A stretch of 64,000 bases of DNA, taken from contig NZ_LN907827.1 in the NCBI RefSeq assembly GCF_001517405.1, positions 2,052,587 through 2,116,586 of the forward strand. The letters are read 5' to 3'. The position numbers and the translations under genes are program-made. The stretch's first letter is position 1, and each line of letters begins with the position of its first letter. Of the stretch, positions 57,784 through 64,000 are shown piece by piece. The notes under the pieces are model-generated. The model was not told where the DNA came from. It saw only the letters and a list, made by a program, of their open reading frames with translations, and searched no databases. The stretch is from Duffyella gerundensis. GTDB lineage: Bacteria > Pseudomonadota > Gammaproteobacteria > Enterobacterales > Enterobacteriaceae.

Positions 57784-59421
57784 TCAGTGCTTAATGATAT
57801 AAAGGTTTTTGTCGTAAACGTTGTCCAGCGGATCTTTGCCGGTATAACCGCCGACATAAGGTTTCACCAGGCGCGCGTTGACGTAATAATAAACCGGCAC
57901 GATCACCGAATCTTTATCCAGAATTTGCTCTGCCTGCGCGTAAAGCGCGCTGCGTTTTGCATCATCCGGCGCCTTCAGTGTCTCACCCATGATCTTATCG
58001 AACGCCGGGCTCTTATAGTGCGCGGTGTTGTTGCTGCTGTCTGACAGCATGGTGTTCAGGAAGGTGGTCGGTTCGTTGTAATCCGCACACCAGCCAGCAC
58101 GCGCCACGTCAAAGTTGCCCTGATGACGCGTGTCGAGGAAGGTTTTCCACTCCTGGTTTTCCAGCTTGACGTTGACGCCGAGGTTTTTCTTCCAGATCGA
58201 CGCCACGGCGATAGCCAGCTTCTTGTGCAGGTCAGAAGTGTTGTACAGCAGATCGAAAGTCAGCGGTTTATCCGCGGTATAACCCGCTTCAGCCAACAGC
58301 TTCTTCGCCTCTTCGTTGCGCTTTTCCTGTGACCAGGTAAACCACTCCGGTGGCGTTAACTTGATGCCGTCGGTGTAAGGCGGTGTATAACCGTAGGCTG
58401 GCAGATCGCCCTGGTTTTTCACTTTGTTAACGATGATATCGCGATCGACACCCAGCTTAAGGGCAGCACGGACGCGCGGATCGTTAAATGGCGGCTTCTG
58501 GTTATTGATTTCGTAATAGTAAGTACAGAGGTAAGGATCGACGTGTACCTCGGTCGGGATCTCTTTCTTCAGCTTCTGGAACAGCTCAATTGGCATGTTG
58601 TTGTAGGTCATATCGCTGCCGCCGCTGCGATAGCGGTTAACATCGGTGACTTCAGAAGAGATCGGCAGGAAAGTCACTTTATCCAGTTTGGTATTGACGT
58701 TGTCCCAATAATTGGTGTTGCGCACCAGCACCAGACGCTCATTCACCACCCACTGCGACAGCTTAAATGCGCCGTTGCCGACCCAGTTTTCTGGCTGCGT
58801 CCACTTATCGCCAAACTTCTCAATGGCGGCTTTATTCACCGGTGACATGGAAGGATGGATCAGCAGCTTAAAGAAGTACGGTACCGGTTCGCTCAGCGTG
58901 ACTTCAAGCGTATGTTCATCAAGCGCCTTCACACCGAGCTGATCGGGTTTTTTCTTACCGGAGATAATGTCATCCACGTTGAGCAGGTGACCATATTGCA
59001 GGTAGCTGGCATACGGAGACGCGGTTTTAGGATCGGCCAGGCGCTGCCAGCTGTAGACAAAGTCCTGCGCCGTCAGCGGTTCGCCATTTGACCATTTAGC
59101 ATCTTTGCGCAGGTGGAAGGTCCACACTTTGCCATCTTTATTGTCCCAGCTCTCTGCCACGCCAGGAATCGGATGCCCCTGCACGTCACTGATGATCAGC
59201 CCTTCCAGCACGTCGCGGTTGGCGTTGGATTCGGGTACGCCCTCGATTTTATGCGGATCGAGTGACTGCAGTTCCGCACCGTTGCCTTTCACCAGCTCTT
59301 GTTTCGGAGCCAGTTCGGTGCCGGCAGGAACGGTTGCCGCCATAACGATGTTGCTGCTCATTGCGCTGAGCGCGGTGAAAACACCAATAGCAACAAGGCT
59401 TTTCTTTGTGATGTTGGTCAT
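57784..59421 (-). CDS. oppA: periplasmic oligopeptide-binding protein OppA
   Basis: 545 residues (E. coli 543). Signal peptide ~1-28 (cleavage after VMA), then the SBP-5 fold with GTELAPKQELVKGNGAE and motif YSWQRLADPKTASPY. It binds 2-5 residue peptides for OppBCDF. ATG 59421 with GGAG seven bases ahead. E. coli oppA mRNA is repressed by the sRNA GcvB; a leader hairpin at 59448-59469 is described separately. A paralogue lies just upstream. Confidence 0.98.
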   Translation of the reverse strand: MTNITKKSLVAIGVFTALSAMSSNIVMAATVPAGTELAPKQELVKGNGAELQSLDPHKIEGVPESNANRDVLEGLIISDVQGHPIPGVAESWDNKDGKVWTFHLRKDAKWSNGEPLTAQDFVYSWQRLADPKTASPYASYLQYGHLLNVDDIISGKKKPDQLGVKALDEHTLEVTLSEPVPYFFKLLIHPSMSPVNKAAIEKFGDKWTQPENWVGNGAFKLSQWVVNERLVLVRNTNYWDNVNTKLDKVTFLPISSEVTDVNRYRSGGSDMTYNNMPIELFQKLKKEIPTEVHVDPYLCTYYYEINNQKPPFNDPRVRAALKLGVDRDIIVNKVKNQGDLPAYGYTPPYTDGIKLTPPEWFTWSQEKRNEEAKKLLAEAGYTADKPLTFDLLYNTSDLHKKLAIAVASIWKKNLGVNVKLENQEWKTFLDTRHQGNFDVARAGWCADYNEPTTFLNTMLSDSSNNTAHYKSPAFDKIMGETLKAPDDAKRSALYAQAEQILDKDSVIVPVYYYVNARLVKPYVGGYTGKDPLDNVYDKNLYIIKH

Positions 59422-59447
59422 TATTACACTCCAGTGTTTTTTATCAT

Positions 59448-59474
59448 CGCTGAGCCAGTCTGCTCAGCGTTTTT
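59448..59474. repeat. hairpin in the oppA leader
   Basis: CGCTGAGC/GCTCAGCG, 8-bp perfect stem with a 6-nt loop, between oppA and its paralogue. On the plus strand it is followed by five Ts, like a terminator for antisense transcription; on the minus strand no T-run follows, so oppA transcription should pass through. Confidence 0.55.
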
Positions 59475-59588
59475 CCGTTTTCCGGAAGGCGCTTCACGGT
59501 GAGGAACGTCAGCCGCTAACGCCGTGACCCGTAATGGTCTTATCGTGACTCAGGCGCGCCCGGCTGTACCGCCGGATAATGCCTGCGC

Positions 59589-61211
59589 TCAATGATTCCT
59601 GATAAAGTAGTATTTCAGATCGGTGTAGTCCTGCGGATCTTTACCGGTAAACCCACCCACCCACGGCTTCACCAGCCGTACGCTGACGCGATAGTAGACC
59701 GGCACGATGGCTGAATCCTTATCCAGCTGCGCTTCCGCCTGCTGATAAAGCGCTGCCCGTGCATCGCTGTCGGATGCCGCCAGGGTTTTCGCCATAATGG
59801 CGTCGAACGCCGGGCTGCGATAGAACGCGGTGTTGGTCGACGAGTTCGACAGCAGCATATTCAGGAAGGTTGACGGCTCGTTATAGTCAGAGCACCAGGT
59901 GGCGCGTACCACGTCGTACTGCCCTTCATGACGCGTGGTCAGCAGCGTTTTCCACTCCTGATTTTGCAGGGTGACTTTCGCACCAAGATTTTTCTGCCAC
60001 ATTGACGCCGCCGCAATCGCCTGCTTTTTATTCTGATCGGAGGTGTTGTAGAGCAGAGTAAATTGCAACGGGTGCCCGGCGTTATAGCCCGCTTCAGCCA
60101 ACAGCTTTTTCGCTTCGTCGTTACGTTGCTGCTGCGTCCAGCCAAACCAGGCCGGTGGCGTGAGCTTAGCACCGTCGGTAAACGGTGGCGTCAGGCCGTA
60201 AGCCGGGATTTGTCCCTGCCCCATGATTTTCTGCGCGATGATGTCACGATCAAGCGTCAGCTTGATGGCGCTGCGCACGCGCGCATCGTTAAAGGGCGCG
60301 CGCTGATTATTGATTTCGTAATAAAAGGTGCAGAGATAAGGGCTGACGCGCATCTCACCGCCCAGCTCTTTCTTCAGTCGGCCATAAAGCTCCGGCGGCA
60401 CCGCACTGTTGGTCATATCGATACCGCCGGCACGATAACGGTTGATATCGCTGTTTTCGGAGGCGATGGGTAAAAATGTGCCCTGCTCAATCACCGTATG
60501 CGCGTTGTTCCAATAGTGCGGATTACGCTTAAGCACGATTTTTTCATTCACCACCCACTCGCTCAGCGTATAGGCGCCATTGCCGACATAGTGATCCGGC
60601 TGCGTCCATTTATCGCCCCAGCGCGCGATGACCCGAGCGTTGACCGGGCGCATGGCGGTGTGGGTCAGCATCGATAGCAGATAAGGCACCGGCTCACTCA
60701 GCGTGACCTGCAAACGATGCGCATCCAGCGCTTTCACGCCTAAGGTATCGGGGGATTTTTTGCCGCTGATAATCTCATCAACGTTGGCAATGTGCGCATA
60801 TTGCGCATAGCTGGCGTAAGGGGATGCGGTTTTGGGATCGACCAGGCGACGCCAGCTATAAACAAAGTCCTCAGCGGTCACCGGCGTGCCGTCGCTCCAT
60901 TTGGCATCGTCACGCAGGGTGAAGATCCACTCTGTGCCCTTCTGCTGCCAGGATGTGGCCACGCCAGGCACAACATGGCCATTATTGTCAGTTGAAACCA
61001 GCCCTTCCAGCAGATTAAGAATCACGTTGGATTCCGGTACGCCTTCGACTTTTTGCGGATCCAGCGAGGAAACTTCCGTGCCGTTGTTAATAACGATATT
61101 TTGCTGTGTAGCGAGAGAGGTTCCCGCAGGGACCTCAGCAGCACAGACAGTAAATGAGAACAGAATGCCTGCGACAGCCGTGCCTATGCGAGTAAGGGAG
61201 AGCTCATTCAT
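59589..61211 (-). CDS. second OppA-like peptide-binding protein
   Basis: 540 residues, clearly a tandem copy of OppA: shared SLDPQKVEGVPESNV, EDFVYSWRRLVDPKTASPYASY, FYYEINNQRAPFNDARVR and EWKT..TRHEGQYDV..A. Signal peptide ~1-24 (cleavage after VCA). It should deliver peptides to OppBCDF with different preference; MppA, the murein-tripeptide binder, is an alternative, but key blocks are closer to OppA. No terminator separates it from oppA (167 bases), so the operon may start here. A weak ribosome site precedes ATG 61211. Confidence 0.9.
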   Translation of the reverse strand: MNELSLTRIGTAVAGILFSFTVCAAEVPAGTSLATQQNIVINNGTEVSSLDPQKVEGVPESNVILNLLEGLVSTDNNGHVVPGVATSWQQKGTEWIFTLRDDAKWSDGTPVTAEDFVYSWRRLVDPKTASPYASYAQYAHIANVDEIISGKKSPDTLGVKALDAHRLQVTLSEPVPYLLSMLTHTAMRPVNARVIARWGDKWTQPDHYVGNGAYTLSEWVVNEKIVLKRNPHYWNNAHTVIEQGTFLPIASENSDINRYRAGGIDMTNSAVPPELYGRLKKELGGEMRVSPYLCTFYYEINNQRAPFNDARVRSAIKLTLDRDIIAQKIMGQGQIPAYGLTPPFTDGAKLTPPAWFGWTQQQRNDEAKKLLAEAGYNAGHPLQFTLLYNTSDQNKKQAIAAASMWQKNLGAKVTLQNQEWKTLLTTRHEGQYDVVRATWCSDYNEPSTFLNMLLSNSSTNTAFYRSPAFDAIMAKTLAASDSDARAALYQQAEAQLDKDSAIVPVYYRVSVRLVKPWVGGFTGKDPQDYTDLKYYFIRNH

Positions 61212-61817
61212 TAAACGTTAACCAACCTCAATTAGATGACCTTACTGGCTACTAGCAAATTTCGTTCTCATTTTGCCGGTAAGCGCAAAAAATTCTGAAT
61301 GCAGGCAAGCTATCAGAAGGAAACGACGTGCGCTAAGAGTAAATAACAAAAATGTTACCTATTTCTCTTTTAACATTTTTATTCTGGTGTGCAAAGTATT
61401 AATTTTCGCTAAAAAATAATAGCTAACTTAATGAAAAATAGTACTTTACCGGACATTCCCTCTCTGCATCAGCGGAATGACGAAACTCGCCGTTCGCGGC
61501 AACGCAATTCGTTCCAAATGCCTTTTTTGTAGCACGATCGCCTACTATTAATTGCATTTCAGGCGGGTCTCACTGCTTCTTAAATTTTAACCAGCATTAT
61601 TTAATGTTAGAAAAATCACATTTTTTCACGCTATTTTGCCGGGTTTATTTTTAAGAAATAAAACTTATGGGCTGTTGCTCCTGTTAAGCCGCGTGAATAA
61701 TTGCACCTTAATGGAACATAAAAATGGCCCGCTGCACTAATTAAGTGCGGCGGGCCATTATCATTGCGAAATAAGCTGTGATTGGGTTGGTTAAATGCTG
61801 AGCATTCAGGGCGTTAT
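61212..61817. other. 606-base region upstream of the opp paralogue
   Basis: AT-rich, particularly 61330-61440 and 61580-61680. It should hold the promoter of the paralogue. The ychE terminator lies at 61721-61759. No gene is evident, but an sRNA cannot be excluded. Confidence 0.45.
61721..61759 (-). terminator. intrinsic terminator after ychE
   Basis: AATGGCCCGC pairs with GCGGGCCATT, extended by an AGTGC/GCACT inner stem with a G-T pair. On the minus strand TTTTT follows. Confidence 0.85.
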
Positions 61818-62465
61818 TTAATTCACCAGGCCAGGAAATAGCGCACGCAATCCGGTCACCACAAATTCGATGCCTAACGCCATTAGCAGCAAGCCCATAA
61901 TACGGGTAATGACGTTAATGCCGGTTTGTCCCAGTACGCGTGCCATCAGCGGCGCGGCACGGAAAAGCAACCAGCAACAGCCCGCAAATAAGGCGATAGC
62001 CAGGCTGAAGCCCAGCAGGTTTATCCAGCTGTGATAGCGCGTACTCCAGACAATGGTAGAGCTGATGGCACCCGGACCGGCCATTAACGGTAGCGCCAGT
62101 GGTACCACGCCGATGCTTTCACGAATCGCGGTTTCTGATTTCTCCTGCTTGTTCTGTTTATCCTCACCCAATTTACCGCTGATCATCGACATGGCAATGG
62201 TCACCACCAGAATGCCACCAGCGATACGGAATGAATCGATCGAAATGCCAAACAGACGCAGGATGGCGTCACCTAAAAACAGCGAACTCCAGAGAATAAT
62301 CGCTACCGCCAGGTTGGCGGTAAAATTGGTTTTATTACGCTCGGCGACCGCCTGATAGCTGGTCATGCTGATAAAAACTGGAATGATGCCCACTGGATTC
62401 ACCAGGGCAAAAAGACCGACAAAAAATTTTATGTAGCCTGATAAATCAAGAATAGCCGGATTCAT
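61818..62465 (-). CDS. ychE: YchE, MarC-family membrane protein
   Basis: 215 residues as in E. coli. Six membrane segments, with family motifs FFVGLFALVNPVGIIPVF and GVVPLALPLMAGPGAISST. Function of the family is not established. Same direction as opp; divergent from adhE, as in E. coli. Confidence 0.96.
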   Translation of the reverse strand: MNPAILDLSGYIKFFVGLFALVNPVGIIPVFISMTSYQAVAERNKTNFTANLAVAIILWSSLFLGDAILRLFGISIDSFRIAGGILVVTIAMSMISGKLGEDKQNKQEKSETAIRESIGVVPLALPLMAGPGAISSTIVWSTRYHSWINLLGFSLAIALFAGCCWLLFRAAPLMARVLGQTGINVITRIMGLLLMALGIEFVVTGLRALFPGLVN

Positions 62466-62846
62466 TGCGCGCTCCTGAGCCGGTAAATCACTGTGCTAAA
62501 TACGTTTAACCCCCTGACAGGCAGCCAGCCCGAGGCCACCGGTTTTCTGCCTTTATAAAGTAACTCTGTCAATACTTGATCCTTAACAAGCTGAATGGTG
62601 TCAGCATGCGTAAAAATTGATCCAAATCATTATTCACTGCCTCCGATAAGAGTAATCTTTAATCAGACAAAGCAGATAAACACTCATAGTAAAGCGCTCA
62701 GGGCAGCATTTTAGCCAAACACTTTTAGTAATAAGCATGATAAAGCACTATTTAATGCAATTCTCGTTTATCTCAGCCAACAGAGGGCGGACAAACGAAA
62801 AACATGCTCCTTAACTAAAAGAGTTTACCTTTATCAGGAGAGCATT
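62466..62846. other. divergent regulatory region ychE/adhE
   Basis: 381 bases, AT-rich toward adhE, with an FNR-like box at 62617-62630. The E. coli adhE region also carries a long leader. No small gene seen. Confidence 0.5.
62617..62630. promoter_or_regulatory. FNR-like box upstream of adhE
   Basis: TTGAT-CCAA-ATCAT differs from TTGAT-N4-ATCAA at one base, about 220 bases before adhE. An anaerobic regulator here suits a fermentation enzyme. Confidence 0.65.
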
Positions 62847-64000
62847 ATGGCCGTTACTAATGTTGCTGAACTAAATGCAATGGTTGCCCGTGTAAAACAG
62901 GCACAGCGTGAGTACGCAAACTTCACGCAGGAGCAGGTTGATAAAATCTTCCGTGCTGCTGCCTTTGCCGCCGCCGACGCCCGCATCCCGCTGGCAAAAA
63001 TGGCGGTTGCCGAATCTGGCATGGGCATCGTTGAAGATAAAGTGATTAAAAACCACTTTGCCTCTGAATATATTTACAACGCCTATAAAGACGAAAAAAC
63101 CTGCGGCATTCTGGAAAGCGATGACACCTTCGGTACCATTACCATCGCGGAGCCAACCGGCTTGATCTGCGGGATTGTACCGACAACTAACCCAACGTCC
63201 ACCGCAATCTTCAAGGCGCTTATCAGCCTTAAAACTCGTAACGGCATTATTTTCTCTCCGCATCCACGGGCGAAAAACGCTACCAACAAGGCGGCGGACA
63301 TTGTCCTGCAGGCCGCGATTGCTGCCGGAGCGCCTAAAGACATTATTGGCTGGATCGATGCGCCTTCCGTCGAACTCTCCAATCAGCTGATGCACCATCC
63401 CGATATCAACCTGATCCTCGCAACCGGTGGTCCGGGTATGGTGAAAGCGGCCTACAGTTCAGGCAAGCCGGCTATCGGCGTAGGTGCGGGTAACACGCCG
63501 GTGGTAATTGATGAAACCGCTGATATCAAGCGTGCCGTCGCCTCTATTCTGATGTCAAAAACCTTTGATAACGGCGTGATTTGCGCCTCTGAACAATCCG
63601 TCATCGTGGTCGACAGCGTTTATGATGCGGTGCGTGAACGTTTTGCCAGCCATGGTGGCTATTTGCTGCAGGGCGCAGAGCTGAAAGCAGTGCAGAATAT
63701 TATTCTGAAAAATGGCGGCCTGAATGCGGCGATTGTAGGTCAGTCAGCGGTCAAAATTGCTGAAATGGCCGGAATCAGCGTGCCGGTCAATACCCGTATC
63801 CTGATTGGTGAAGTGGTGTTGGTCGATGAGTCCGAGCCGTTCGCTCATGAAAAACTCTCGCCAACGCTGGCGATGTATCGAGCCAAAAGCTTTGAAGATG
63901 CCGTAGAGAAAGCGGAAAAACTGGTGGCAATGGGCGGCATCGGCCATACCTCCTGCCTCTATACTGACCAGGATAACCAACTGCAGCGCGTGCACCACTT
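62847..64000 (+). CDS. adhE: bifunctional aldehyde-alcohol dehydrogenase AdhE, 5' part
   Basis: The first 384 codons; E. coli AdhE has 891 residues, so over half is beyond the window. What is seen is most of the acetaldehyde dehydrogenase domain: NAD-binding and ATGGPGMVKAAYSSGKPA, GAGNTPVVID, and the catalytic cysteine in NGVICASEQS. The enzyme converts acetyl-CoA to ethanol during fermentation. ATG 62847 with CAGGAGAG upstream; it begins MAVTNVAELN as in E. coli. Confidence 0.97.
   Translation, partial: MAVTNVAELNAMVARVKQAQREYANFTQEQVDKIFRAAAFAAADARIPLAKMAVAESGMGIVEDKVIKNHFASEYIYNAYKDEKTCGILESDDTFGTITIAEPTGLICGIVPTTNPTSTAIFKALISLKTRNGIIFSPHPRAKNATNKAADIVLQAAIAAGAPKDIIGWIDAPSVELSNQLMHHPDINLILATGGPGMVKAAYSSGKPAIGVGAGNTPVVIDETADIKRAVASILMSKTFDNGVICASEQSVIVVDSVYDAVRERFASHGGYLLQGAELKAVQNIILKNGGLNAAIVGQSAVKIAEMAGISVPVNTRILIGEVVLVDESEPFAHEKLSPTLAMYRAKSFEDAVEKAEKLVAMGGIGHTSCLYTDQDNQLQRVHH

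Overview
The window is a chromosomal segment of a Gram-negative gammaproteobacterium of the order Enterobacterales. Nearly every recognisable gene has a close Escherichia coli counterpart, and the block from rnb to adhE follows the E. coli 28-minute order (rnb, pdeR/rpfR, osmB, yciH, pyrF, lapB, lapA, pgpB, ribA, acnA, ymiA, cysB, topA, yciN, sohB, yciK, btuR, rluB, yciO, rnm, trp operon, ompW, yciC, yciB, yciA, tonB, yciI, yciY, clsA, yciU, opp operon, ychE, adhE). Separate trpG and trpD genes, an rpfF next to rpfR, a tandem oppA, absence of kch between clsA and yciI, and absence of yciQ beside rluB set it apart from E. coli. They fit a relative in Erwiniaceae (Pantoea/Erwinia-like); that family placement is inference.

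Layout. 1-8.2 kb is less conserved: a possible gene tail, a GAF/degenerate-GGDEF/EAL phosphodiesterase, a small secreted protein, a YnfC-type lipoprotein, an unrecognised 106-residue protein, an orphan PTS EIICB permease and a YdeP-type molybdopterin oxidoreductase. 8.2-18.3 kb holds rnb, an inserted cstA-ybdD pair, the DSF quorum-sensing pair rpfR/rpfF (convergent, stop codons touching), kdgT with a KdgR-like operator, a lone araD, and osmB behind a sigma-S type -10. 18.3-34.7 kb is core housekeeping: pyrimidine synthesis (pyrF), LPS assembly control (lapA, lapB), lipid phosphatase, riboflavin, aconitase A with very small membrane proteins upstream, CysB, topoisomerase I, an inner-membrane protease, cobalamin adenosylation and 23S rRNA pseudouridylation. 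34.7-38.6 kb is an AT-rich accessory insertion with a classical autotransporter and a trypsin-like lipoprotein. 38.6-47.1 kb holds yciO, rnm and the complete trpLEGDC(F)BA operon with promoter, operator and attenuator. 47.1-53.8 kb holds a BON-domain lipoprotein, ompW with an FNR box, yciCBA, tonB with a Fur-type promoter, yciI, yciY, clsA and yciU. 53.8-64 kb holds oppFDCB-oppA with a second oppA-like gene upstream, ychE, and the first 384 codons of adhE, which runs off the end.

How the genes work together. Two cyclic-di-GMP enzymes lie about 11 kb apart; one (RpfR) is the likely receptor for the fatty-acid signal made by the adjacent RpfF. Several genes respond to oxygen (ompW and adhE carry FNR-like boxes), iron (tonB) and sugar acids (kdgT). 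I see no tRNA, rRNA, CRISPR array, prophage, integrase or insertion sequence. The strongest leads for new biology are the rpfF leader hairpin that overlaps its ribosome binding site, the autotransporter with a cysteine-flanked repeat linker beside a lipoprotein protease, and the lone araD with an AraC-like half-site.
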